Shown: positions 17,486 through 25,100 of the stretch, in pieces
Position numbering within the stretch: the stretch's first letter is position 1
Layout: each line of letters starts with the position of its first letter
NCBI GenBank assembly: GCA_964653795.1
Contig: CAZZHO010000006.1
Location: 1 to 58,037, forward strand
Reading direction: 5' to 3'
DNA from: JAWPMT01 sp964653795
Lineage (GTDB): Bacteria > Bacteroidota > Bacteroidia > Cytophagales > Cyclobacteriaceae
DNA length: 58,037 nucleotides
The notes under the pieces: generated by a model
The model's input: only the letters and a program-made list of their open reading frames with translations
The model's database searches: none
What the model was told of the DNA's origin: nothing
Position numbers and translations under genes: made by a program

Positions 17486-17508
17486 CATTACTTTTGCCAG
17501 CTTTTACA

Positions 17509-18663
17509 ATGGGAGACGCTCAAATACTTAAGACTTTTAGCCCCAGATCATTGTATCTGAACCTACTGGTGCTACCATTGTCGCTGTTGGCATTTTTGTT
17601 TGCCATTCATGCGATGGGGGAGTCTTTTGGCGTCTTGGGAGAGAGTGCTGCAGTCTCTATCATTGCCATTACATCCAACCCATTTATAGGCCTTTTTATT
17701 GGTCTTTTGGCTACAGCTATTCTACAAAGTAGCTCTACCACTACTTCCATGGTGGTGGCCGCTGTAGCATCAGGCTCGCTTGATTTGGCCAATGCCATAC
17801 CCATCGTAATGGGCGCCAATATTGGCACGACTTTGACTTCAACTATCGTCAGTTTAAGCTACATCACAAAAACCAACGAGTTTAGAAAGGCAATAACCGC
17901 AGGTACCTCTCATGATATTTTCAATATTCTGGCGGTGCTAATCATTTTCCCGCTGGAATTAAGATACCAATTCCTTTCTAATCTAAGTAGAGTGCTTGGT
18001 GGCTTATTGAAAGGGCCTACTAATACAAGTTTCAACGTTTTCAATGGAGAACTGGACCTTTTCAGTCCTATCAGCATGGCGCTAATGGATTGGTTTGGGC
18101 CAATATTGACCTTGATTTTGTCTTTTGTCTTGCTGCTTCTGATTGTAAAGTACATATCCAGCCTTTTGTACAATAAGCTCATTGGCAATGCGAAGAAGAA
18201 TTTCAACGATTTAGTATTTAAGAATAAGTTCAAGTCATTCGGTTGGGGATTTTTATTAACCTCTGTTGTTCAGTCCAGTTCTTTGACAACTAGCTTAATT
18301 GTGCCCTTGGTAGCGACAGGTAAAGTCAGTTCGAATAGGGCATTTCAATTTATCCTTGGCGCTAATTTGGGAACCACGATCACTGCATTATTGGCTGCTT
18401 TGTTTAGGAGTGAGGCGGCCATCAGTCTGGCTATTGCTCACTTCTTATTCAACTTTATAGGGGTCGCTATATTCTTGCTGATACCAACTTTGCAACAACT
18501 TCCGACGTTCTTGGCTGAGAGGCTTGGAGTATTCATGATGAAATTCAGGATTATAGGATTTGCCTACGTGTTACTCACTTTTTTTGCGCTTCCTTTTTCT
18601 TTGATATACGTAACAGACAGGACGACAGAGCCGCCTCAAACTGGCCAGGCAATTCACCAGTAG
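17509..18663 (+). CDS. Na+/phosphate cotransporter family protein (NptA/SLC34-like)
   Basis: A 384-residue membrane protein with the duplicated Na/Pi signature: GLLATAILQSSSTTTSMVVAAVASG with MGANIGTTLTS in the first half, and LLTSVVQSSSLTTSLIVPLVATG with LGANLGTTITALLAA in the second. QSSS repeats bind substrate in this family. ATG 17509 is chosen over TTG 17494 because it is the first standard start after the -7 element. Probably imports phosphate with sodium. Confidence 0.9.
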   Translation: MGDAQILKTFSPRSLYLNLLVLPLSLLAFLFAIHAMGESFGVLGESAAVSIIAITSNPFIGLFIGLLATAILQSSSTTTSMVVAAVASGSLDLANAIPIVMGANIGTTLTSTIVSLSYITKTNEFRKAITAGTSHDIFNILAVLIIFPLELRYQFLSNLSRVLGGLLKGPTNTSFNVFNGELDLFSPISMALMDWFGPILTLILSFVLLLLIVKYISSLLYNKLIGNAKKNFNDLVFKNKFKSFGWGFLLTSVVQSSSLTTSLIVPLVATGKVSSNRAFQFILGANLGTTITALLAALFRSEAAISLAIAHFLFNFIGVAIFLLIPTLQQLPTFLAERLGVFMMKFRIIGFAYVLLTFFALPFSLIYVTDRTTEPPQTGQAIHQ

Positions 18664-18705
18664 TTCTTTCTACCCTATTTTATTTCAGCTAACTTCGTCC
18701 TTGAA

Positions 18706-19062
18706 GTGTCATTCATCAATAATCTAATAGATAAGGTCGCTGATCTGATCAAGGTCAAGCTCGAAAAGGCAAAACTGGATATCCAAGGGAAACTGGCGGA
18801 TATACTTTCAAGATTGGTCAGTTTCTTGATTATTTATTTGTTTGCTTCCATTACCATCCTATTCCTGGCCATGTCTCTAGCCTTTTTTCTTAACTCCATT
18901 CTTGATAGCTCCTTTTTGGGATTCTTGATAGTGGCATTAATTTTTTTGGTCGTGACTGTACTGGTTTATCTGGTAGCCAGATCCGGAATATTCGCTAAAG
19001 CGTTTGAGGAAGCGATTCTAAAAGAACAGGAAAATGTGATAGCTGAAGATGAAGCACTCTAG
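18706..19062 (+). CDS. phage holin-family (DUF1469-type) small membrane protein
   Basis: 118 residues: an amphipathic N-terminal helix (LIDKVADLIKVKLEKAKLDIQGKLADIL), then two transmembrane segments (about 40-62 and 68-90) and a short acidic tail. This is the layout of the Phage_holin_3_6 family, which in ordinary bacterial chromosomes is not a phage lysis protein; no phage gene is nearby. The start codon is GTG. The 3' end overlaps the next small membrane protein gene by 14 bp, so the pair is probably one unit. Confidence 0.75.
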   Translation: MSFINNLIDKVADLIKVKLEKAKLDIQGKLADILSRLVSFLIIYLFASITILFLAMSLAFFLNSILDSSFLGFLIVALIFLVVTVLVYLVARSGIFAKAFEEAILKEQENVIAEDEAL

Positions 19063-19360
19063 CAAGTACTTGAGAGAAAAGGCTAAGCTCGACACTAAAG
19101 AGAATAAGCTTAAAAGCGAAATAGATTCAGGCAGTGGTCGATTGAAGAGAATCACGTATTTAATCGGTTTCTCAGCTCTTGCTTTGCTCATAGTCCGTAT
19201 TTTCTTTTTCAGAAGGAAGAGAGTGTCTCAAACACCGGAAAAACAAGCCCAATCCGGCAGTTTCTTCAAATACCAATTGAGTCAAATATTTTTAGGATTA
19301 GTTGTGGAACAAGTAGCTGAATATTTGACGAAAAAGAGAAATGCTCGACTCAAGCGCTAA
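19049..19360 (+). CDS. small single-pass membrane protein of unknown function
   Basis: A 103-residue protein with a charged N-terminal part (SSKYLREKAKLDTKENKLKSE), one transmembrane segment near residues 36-52 (ITYLIGFSALALLIVRIFF) and a basic tail. I do not recognise a named family. Overlap with the holin-family gene implies co-translation, as in many paired envelope-stress proteins. The 3' end overlaps the convergent AraC gene by 11 bp. Confidence 0.65.
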   Translation: MKHSSKYLREKAKLDTKENKLKSEIDSGSGRLKRITYLIGFSALALLIVRIFFFRRKRVSQTPEKQAQSGSFFKYQLSQIFLGLVVEQVAEYLTKKRNARLKR

Positions 19361-20264
19361 CTAAGGATTCTCTTCTGCGCATTTTTCCGGCAGGTATGCC
19401 GAACATCATCTTGAACCGACGACAGAAATACGCTGTGTCCTTATAACCGACTTCTTTACCAATTTCTCTGATGCTCTTCTTGGAGGTTCTGAGTAAATGA
19501 ACCGCACTTTCCATCCGCTGATATTCGATATAATCTTGTGGATTTATACCTGTCAACATCTTGAAGTATTGGCCAACATAGTCCTCAGAGACATTGGCCA
19601 CATTCGCAAGTATCTTATTAGATAGATCCTCACCTAGATTATCTTTGATATATCCGAAAATGTCAATCAGCCTGGGGTCTTTAAAATAAGTGCTGTTGGT
19701 AGCAAACTGCTCAACAAACAACCCTTTATTAATAATGTGCCTTATTAGCTCTATTACTAGATATTCAGTAAGGAGCTTAATAGTCCGGTCTTTCCCGGCG
19801 GAATTCCCAGTCATCTCAGCGTTTATCTCTCTGATAAGATCAACGATCTTGGGATTGTCATCAATATAAAAGGCAGGGACATCCAGGGAGGCAAAGAAAT
19901 TGACAGAGTCAAAGACTTTAGCATCAAAAGAGACAAAGCTATAGCCCTGTAAGTCAGGGTTAAGTTCCTGAACACTCCTAACATACTTGTCCTTGTTGGT
20001 CAAAAAATCGTCTTTGGATAAACTACTTGCTTGTCCCCCGCCATAGGTAAGGGATACAGGTCTTCCTCCTGGAACAAATAGCACTTCGCCAGCATTCACG
20101 GTCTCTCTTTCCTTCCCGAAATGGAGATTTCCGTGATGTACAAGCATCAAAGTATTTTCTACGTCGTAGTTGTTCTCTACCGTTATAGGCTCAAGAATAT
20201 TAATATTCCTAGCTTTTACGAAACGAACCGAGAGTGATTCAATGATTCTGTTATAATCCTCCAT
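19350..20264 (-). CDS. AraC family transcriptional regulator
   Basis: 304 residues. The C-terminal AraC-type double helix-turn-helix is clear: LSNKILANVANVSEDYVGQYF, then GINPQDYIEYQRMESAVHLL and SIREIGKEVGYKDTAYFCRRFK. The N-terminal half resembles a cupin-like sensing domain (LMLVHHGNLHFGKERETVNAGEVLFVPGG). The ligand is unknown. It lies downstream of the acyl-CoA dehydrogenase gene but is separated from it by a terminator, so the two are probably transcribed separately. Confidence 0.88.
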   Translation of the reverse strand: MEDYNRIIESLSVRFVKARNINILEPITVENNYDVENTLMLVHHGNLHFGKERETVNAGEVLFVPGGRPVSLTYGGGQASSLSKDDFLTNKDKYVRSVQELNPDLQGYSFVSFDAKVFDSVNFFASLDVPAFYIDDNPKIVDLIREINAEMTGNSAGKDRTIKLLTEYLVIELIRHIINKGLFVEQFATNSTYFKDPRLIDIFGYIKDNLGEDLSNKILANVANVSEDYVGQYFKMLTGINPQDYIEYQRMESAVHLLRTSKKSIREIGKEVGYKDTAYFCRRFKMMFGIPAGKMRRRESLVSA

Positions 20265-20289
20265 TTGGAAGAAATATAATCTTTAAGGG

Positions 20290-20312
20290 AAAAAATAGCC
20301 TTCGTGGCTATT
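20290..20312 (-). terminator. terminator after the acyl-CoA dehydrogenase gene
   Basis: On the minus strand AATAGCC, loop ACGAA, GGCTATT, followed by a run of T (plus-strand A at 20290-20295). The perfect 7-bp stem and T-run make it a good intrinsic terminator for the gene ending at 20389. Confidence 0.82.
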
Positions 20313-20388
20313 CATATTGTACGAATCTAATATTTTATTTTAAGATTCCAAAACCACTCTCAGTCCCAAACAGAAGAGAATTATTTGA

Positions 20389-21528
20389 TTATTTCAATAA
20401 TCCTCGTGAGATTACGATTTTCTGAATTTCAGAGGTCCCTTCATAGATCTGCGTAATCTTAGCGTCCCTCATCAGCCTTTCGACATGGAATTCCTTCACA
20501 AAGCCATATCCACCATGTATCTGAACGGCTTCTACCGTCACCTCCATAGCCACGGAACTGGCATAGAGTTTCGCCATGGCACTTGCCTGCGCATAATCCT
20601 TACCTGCATCTTTTAATTGTGCTGCTTTCAAACACAAAAGCCTCGCCGCCTCAATTTTGGTAGCCATATCAGCCAGTTTGAACTGGATAGCCTGATGATT
20701 GGCTATTTCAGTACCGAACGCCTTTCTTTCTTTGGCATACTTTAAAGAGAATTCTAGGGCTCCAGAAGCTATTCCAAGTGCCTGTGCGGCAATACCAATT
20801 CTACCACCATTGAGGGTACTCATCGCAAAGGAGAAGCCGAATCCGTCATCACCAATTCTGTTCTCCTTAGGTACCTGCACGTCCTGGAACATAAGAGAAT
20901 GTGTATCCGAACCACGGATTCCTAGTTTATCCTCTTTTTTACCGACGACAAAACCGTCCATACCCTTTTCAACAATCACACAGTTAATGCCTTTGTGCTT
21001 TTTTTCGATATCGCTTTGTGCAATGACCAGGTAGGTGCTGGCACTATTCCCGTTGGTAATCCAGTTTTTGGTTCCGTTGATCAAGTAATGATCACCTTTA
21101 TCTTCCGCGGTTGTTCTTTGAGAGGTAGCATCTGAACCAGCCTCAGGTTCTGACAGGCAGAATGCACCAATTTTCTTCGCTGATGCTAAGTCTGGTAAAT
21201 ATTTCTCTTTCTGCTCTTCATTTCCATATTTCTCCAATCCCCAACAAACCAATGAATTGTTTACGGACATGCAAACTGAAGCCGATGCGTCAATTTTGGA
21301 TATTTCCTCCATCGCAAGCACGTAGGATACGCTATCCATACCGCCTCCACCGTACTTAGGGTCAACCATCATACCCATGAATCCGAGTTCACCCATCATT
21401 TTAATTTGTTCTGCAGGAAACTCTTGGTTATTGTCTCTTTCTATTACCCCGGGGAGAAGTTCTTTCTGTGCAAAATCCCTTGCGGCATCACGAACTGCAA
21501 TCTGTTCTTCGGTAAGGTTAAAAGTCAT
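20389..21528 (-). CDS. acyl-CoA dehydrogenase (short-chain/butyryl-CoA type)
   Basis: FAD enzyme forming trans-2-enoyl-CoA in fatty acid or branched amino acid oxidation. The 379 residues carry FCLSEPEAGSDA (signature 1), GGYGFVKEFHVERLMRDAKITQIYEGTSEIQ (signature 2; read as two pieces) with the probable catalytic base Glu363, and the helical N-terminal domain. ATG 21528 is preferred to the TTG one codon earlier. A promoter and a palindrome lie upstream. The chain-length preference cannot be read with certainty. Confidence 0.92.
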   Translation of the reverse strand: MTFNLTEEQIAVRDAARDFAQKELLPGVIERDNNQEFPAEQIKMMGELGFMGMMVDPKYGGGGMDSVSYVLAMEEISKIDASASVCMSVNNSLVCWGLEKYGNEEQKEKYLPDLASAKKIGAFCLSEPEAGSDATSQRTTAEDKGDHYLINGTKNWITNGNSASTYLVIAQSDIEKKHKGINCVIVEKGMDGFVVGKKEDKLGIRGSDTHSLMFQDVQVPKENRIGDDGFGFSFAMSTLNGGRIGIAAQALGIASGALEFSLKYAKERKAFGTEIANHQAIQFKLADMATKIEAARLLCLKAAQLKDAGKDYAQASAMAKLYASSVAMEVTVEAVQIHGGYGFVKEFHVERLMRDAKITQIYEGTSEIQKIVISRGLLK

Positions 21529-21564
21529 CAATTAAATAGCTTTTGGATTAATGTTTACAACCAT

Positions 21565-21594
21565 CAAAGATAGGCGAAATGTTATGCATGCATA
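21565..21594 (-). promoter_or_regulatory. promoter and 12-bp palindrome upstream of acyl-CoA dehydrogenase
   Basis: The minus strand has TATCTTTG (21572-21565), an exact -7 match, with a weak -33 (TATG, 21594-21591) 18 nt away. The perfect palindrome TATGCATGCATA (21583-21594) covers the -33 region, so it may be an operator for a repressor or activator of the gene. Confidence 0.6.
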
Positions 21595-21606
21595 CTATTT
21601 TTAGTT

Positions 21607-21631
21607 GAAAAAGGCTGGTTTGAACCAGCCT
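21607..21631 (-). terminator. terminator after the panC-panD-rfaE2 operon
   Basis: On the minus strand AGGCTGGT, loop TCAA, ACCAGCCT, then TTTTTC. The perfect 8-bp stem and T-run end the five-gene minus-strand operon whose last gene stops at 21655. Confidence 0.87.
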
Positions 21632-21654
21632 CCTTTGCCTTAAGCTATTATTAG

Positions 21655-22344
21655 TTAATCATCATTTCCTAAAAAGATCATGACATAGTAGAGCAAGGTA
21701 GAAATCGCTCCTAATGCCGCTACAACATATGTCATCGCTGCCCATTTCAAGGCGTCTTTGGCCATATCATGTTCTTGGTTAGTAACAATGCCTCTATGAT
21801 CTACCCATGCCAGTGCTCGGTTACTTGCATCAAATTCAACTGGTAAGGTTACCAATGAGAATAGTGTAATGACTGCCTGACATGCTATCAAAATCAGAAT
21901 GATATTATTGAATCCCATCCCAAGGAAAAAGGCTCCGCCGAAGATCGAAATAAGAATGATGAAGTTCATTACTCGTGCGCTTACATTTTGAATGGGCACC
22001 ATCGCGGACCTAAACTCCAAGAAGCTGTAAGCATCTGCATGCTGGATCGCGTGGCCACACTCATGAGCTGCTACAGCCGCAGCCGCCACTGATCGTCCGT
22101 GATAAACATCCGGGCTTAAGTTCACCGTCTTATTTGCCGGATTATAGTGATCAGTCAATTGACCTTCAACGGACATCACTGATACATCATAGATGCCATT
22201 GTCTTTTAACATCAATTCTGCTACTTCTCTCCCGCTAAGATTGGAATTTAAGCCAACCTGCGAATATTTCTTGAATTTCGACTTCAATCTAGCGCTTACA
22301 GCCCAGCTAAGAATGAAGAAAAATATTCCTATTATTATCAACAT
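21655..22344 (-). CDS. zinc metallopeptidase, YugP-like membrane protein
   Basis: 229 residues, with an N-terminal transmembrane segment (LIIIGIFFFILSWAV), the zinc motif HECGHAIQH near residue 93 and several further hydrophobic helices (FIILISIFGGAFFLGMGF and NIILILIACQAVITLFSL). This is the Zn_peptidase_2 (YugP/DUF) family of integral membrane neutral proteases, whose substrates are unknown. It is the last gene of the panC operon, 4 bp after rfaE2. Confidence 0.87.
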   Translation of the reverse strand: MLIIIGIFFFILSWAVSARLKSKFKKYSQVGLNSNLSGREVAELMLKDNGIYDVSVMSVEGQLTDHYNPANKTVNLSPDVYHGRSVAAAAVAAHECGHAIQHADAYSFLEFRSAMVPIQNVSARVMNFIILISIFGGAFFLGMGFNNIILILIACQAVITLFSLVTLPVEFDASNRALAWVDHRGIVTNQEHDMAKDALKWAAMTYVVAALGAISTLLYYVMIFLGNDD

Positions 22345-22348
22345 ATTT

Positions 22349-22834
22349 TTATGAATTATCTCTAATTATTTTTTCAACTAAACTCGTAGTAGAGAACCCC
22401 TCTAAGAAAGGAATCGTTTCGACTTTTCCACCATTTTCGATTACGATATCTGCTCCTACAATGTTACTAATTTCATAATCCCCGCCTTTAATTAAAATAT
22501 TTGGCATTATGGCGCTTATGGGCTCAATAGGGATGTCATCCTCGAATATAAGAACGAGATCTACGAACTGTAATGCAGCCAATAGTCTTGCTCTTTCTTC
22601 TTGTCCTTTCATTGGTCTGCCTGGTCCTTTGAGCCTTCTTACGGAACCATCACTATTTATAGCAATTACAAGCTTGTCTCCTTTCTGTGCTGCTTTCTCC
22701 AGATAATTAATATGTCCAAGATGGAGAAGGTCAAAACAACCATTTGTGAAGACGATCTGAGATCCGTGGGTTTTCCACTCGCTGACAATTTCTACCGCTT
22801 TTCCTAGACTAACTACCTTCTTGGACGTTGACAT
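22349..22834 (-). CDS. rfaE2: D-glycero-beta-D-manno-heptose 1-phosphate adenylyltransferase
   Basis: A 161-residue nucleotidyltransferase that makes ADP-heptose for LPS. Signatures are VFTNGCFDLLHLGHINYLEKA with the HLGH active-site motif, VAINSDGSVRRLKGPGRPMK and LIKGGDYEISNIVGADIV. In E. coli the same activity is the C-terminal half of HldE; here it is a free protein, as in most Bacteroidota. Its start overlaps the end of the flippase-like gene by 26 bp. Confidence 0.9.
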   Translation of the reverse strand: MSTSKKVVSLGKAVEIVSEWKTHGSQIVFTNGCFDLLHLGHINYLEKAAQKGDKLVIAINSDGSVRRLKGPGRPMKGQEERARLLAALQFVDLVLIFEDDIPIEPISAIMPNILIKGGDYEISNIVGADIVIENGGKVETIPFLEGFSTTSLVEKIIRDNS

Positions 22835-23738
22835 CTTTATTTTTTTTCAGAAGAAAAATTAGAAAAAGGGAGATAAGACCAAAAACAGTTACTGCCACTA
22901 TTTGGGAGGTATGTAACAGTGTAGCCAGGAACAAACCTGTTGTTTCCTCAATAGAGTATACTACTAATAGACCGGCGATCATTGCATGATAAGTGCCGAA
23001 TCCCGATTGGACTGGAAGCGAAATGGCAATCCCTCCCACCACAAGCAATAGTAGTCCTGCGGTGGCAGATAGGTGGGCAGTAGTTTCCAGGGAGAAAATA
23101 ATAGTGTAGGACATCAAGTAATAAATTACCCAAAGAACCACCGTCGAAAGTAGAAATGGTACGGGTTTTTTGACTTTGGCAACTGATATCAGACCCTCTT
23201 TCAATCCATCCAGGAAGGCATTTAGCTTCGGAAAGCTACCTTTTTTTAGCAGACTCAAAATGAAAATCATTGAAGCGATACCCACAACGACCCCTCCAAT
23301 GATTATTATGACCAGCACTCTGAAGTCTATTGCTAGTGTTGTCTCAAGAAAGGTCCAAAGAATGTCAAATTCAAAAATTAGGGCAAAAGAGATCAAAACA
23401 AGCAGTGTCATTAGATCGACTACTCTCTCTGCTATTACGGTTCCAAATGACACATTGACTGGTATATCATCTGTCTTTTTTATTAGTCCGCTTCTTAGGA
23501 ACTCACCAGCTCTTGGCAATGCCACATTTGCTAAATAAGAGATGATGATGACCAAGGTACTCTTATATAGAGAGGTTGTAAAACCCAGCGAGTTGAGCAT
23601 CAGGTTCCATCTGTAAGCTCTGGTGACATAGGCCAAGACAGAAATCAGAATTGAAAAGTAGATCCAGTGGTAATTAACTAGTTGGAGATTTGACCAGAAG
23701 GAATCAAAATCTACATTTCTAAAAAGTAGGAAAAGCAA
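22809..23738 (-). CDS. flippase-like/UPF0104 (lysylphosphatidylglycerol synthase TM) protein
   Basis: A polytopic membrane protein of at least 309 residues with the UPF0104 pattern: FRNVDFDSFWSNLQLVNYHWIYFS, YLANVALPRAGEFLRSGLI, VNVSFGTVIAERVVDLMTLL and SLPVQSGFGTYHAMIAGLL. The listed start is TTG at 23738, but the frame stays open upstream and encodes KQILRLLKILLPIALAGV, which completes the first membrane helix. There is no ATG, GTG or TTG there; candidates are ATA 23807 or ATT 23786. The true start is therefore unsure. Confidence 0.75.
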   Translation of the reverse strand: MLFLLFRNVDFDSFWSNLQLVNYHWIYFSILISVLAYVTRAYRWNLMLNSLGFTTSLYKSTLVIIISYLANVALPRAGEFLRSGLIKKTDDIPVNVSFGTVIAERVVDLMTLLVLISFALIFEFDILWTFLETTLAIDFRVLVIIIIGGVVVGIASMIFILSLLKKGSFPKLNAFLDGLKEGLISVAKVKKPVPFLLSTVVLWVIYYLMSYTIIFSLETTAHLSATAGLLLLVVGGIAISLPVQSGFGTYHAMIAGLLVVYSIEETTGLFLATLLHTSQIVAVTVFGLISLFLIFLLKKNKDVNVQEGS

Positions 23739-23796
23739 TACACCCGCCAGGGCGATGGGGAGAAGGATTTTTAATAATCGTAAAATCTGTTTGGAT

Positions 23797-24141
23797 TTAG
23801 AGTTTATTGTTCTCTCCAGGGAAAATCACGATTGGATCATGATTTTGAGCTTCATCAGGCGTAAGGCTGCAATACGAGATGATAATGATTATGTCACCAA
23901 CTTGGGCTTTTCGTGCTGCCGGGCCATTGAGGCAAATATCCCCAGTTCCTCGTTCGCCTGTGATGACATAGGTTTCTAACCTCTCACCATTGTTGATATT
24001 CACGATCTGTACCTTTTCATTTGGTAGCAAATTAGCTGCTTCCATCAAGTCAGGATCTATTGTGATAGATCCTACGTAATGAAGCTCAGCCTGGGTGATT
24101 TTTACCCTGTGAATTTTAGATTTTAGAACCTCGATTAACAT
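23797..24141 (-). CDS. panD: aspartate 1-decarboxylase
   Basis: Pyruvoyl enzyme making beta-alanine for pantothenate. The 114-residue proenzyme has the self-cleavage site YVGSIT (between Gly24 and Ser25, which becomes the pyruvoyl group), VNINNGERLETYVITGERGTG and LNGPAARKAQVGDIIIIISY. It lies 8 bp after panC and its last codons overlap the possible start of the flippase-like gene. Confidence 0.95.
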   Translation of the reverse strand: MLIEVLKSKIHRVKITQAELHYVGSITIDPDLMEAANLLPNEKVQIVNINNGERLETYVITGERGTGDICLNGPAARKAQVGDIIIIISYCSLTPDEAQNHDPIVIFPGENNKL

Positions 24142-24149
24142 TGCTGGGG

Positions 24150-25001
24150 TTATTTGAGCCGCAAATATAGATTATCGATAAGTCTAATACCCTCAACATA
24201 GCCCGCAACACACACGGCTACTTCAGAATATTCCTTATCCAATTCTAGCTCATCCATATTTTCAGTATTCACTAGCTCCAAATATTCTATTTCGAGCCCT
24301 TCTATTTGGGAATAAAACCTACTGGTTTCTTCTTTGATATGATGATAAGGTATTTTATCTAAAAATAGTTTCTCCGCATTTTTGAGTCCTTGGTAGAGAT
24401 TGGCAGCAATTATTTTACCTTCCTTGGAAAGGCGCATGTTTCTGGATGACATTGCTAACCCACTTAATTCCCTGGCCGTGTTTACTCCGACTATCTCAAT
24501 TTGATAAGATAGATCATTCACCAATTGTTTGATTATAAGATATTGCTGGAGGTCTTTCAGTCCGAAATAGGCCCTGGATGGCATAATGATATTGAATAGC
24601 TTTGAAACAATGATGCCCACACCACGAAAATGACCTGGCCTAAACGCGCCCTCTAATTTTTTTTCAATCGCTCCGAATGAAAAACCGACTTTAGGAGAGG
24701 CTGAATACAATTCTTCTTTTCTAGGTATGAACACAGCATCGCATCCTATTTGCTCTAATTGTTTCAAATCTTCTTCTAGCGTGATAGGATAATTCTTAAA
24801 GTCTTCTTCATCGTTGAACTGAAGCGGATTGACAAAAATTGTGACTACAGTTTTATCCCCTTTTTGCTTTGCACTTTCCACCAAACTCAGATGACCTTGA
24901 TGAAGGGCGCCCATTGTTGGTATAAGCCCCAAAGAGGCATTTCCGCTATGAACTGATTTTGAGAAACTAGCGGCTTCCGCTAAAGTTTGGAATTTTAACA
25001 T
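24150..25001 (-). CDS. panC: pantoate--beta-alanine ligase (pantothenate synthetase)
   Basis: ATP-dependent condensation of pantoate and beta-alanine. The 283 residues contain the adenylation motif PTMGALHQGHLSLVESAK, TIFVNPLQFNDEEDFKNYP, RPGHFRGVGIIVSKLFNI, YFGLKDLQQYLIIKQLVNDL and SSRNMRLSKEGK. First gene of the operon panC-panD-flippase-like-rfaE2-zinc peptidase, next to panD, which supplies its substrate. Confidence 0.96.
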   Translation of the reverse strand: MLKFQTLAEAASFSKSVHSGNASLGLIPTMGALHQGHLSLVESAKQKGDKTVVTIFVNPLQFNDEEDFKNYPITLEEDLKQLEQIGCDAVFIPRKEELYSASPKVGFSFGAIEKKLEGAFRPGHFRGVGIIVSKLFNIIMPSRAYFGLKDLQQYLIIKQLVNDLSYQIEIVGVNTARELSGLAMSSRNMRLSKEGKIIAANLYQGLKNAEKLFLDKIPYHHIKEETSRFYSQIEGLEIEYLELVNTENMDELELDKEYSEVAVCVAGYVEGIRLIDNLYLRLK

Positions 25002-25043
25002 CTTTTACTGCAGAGCAGACTACAGGGAAGATTGACTTAAATC

Positions 25044-25076
25044 CAAAAATATGATAATTTTGAGCTCATTTTTCAA
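25044..25076 (-). promoter_or_regulatory. probable panC operon promoter
   Basis: On the minus strand TTG (25076-25074), 22 nt, then TATTTTTG (25051-25044), a match to TAnnTTTG. It lies in the 99-bp gap between divergent panC and the glycogen-synthase-like gene. Confidence 0.5.
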
Positions 25077-25100
25077 TTCATCCCCCAAATAATTAATAGT

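Noticed and set aside
18706..19062. Prophage remnant suggested by the holin-family protein
   Set aside because: The family is common as a chromosomal membrane protein, and no lysin, integrase, capsid or tail gene lies nearby.
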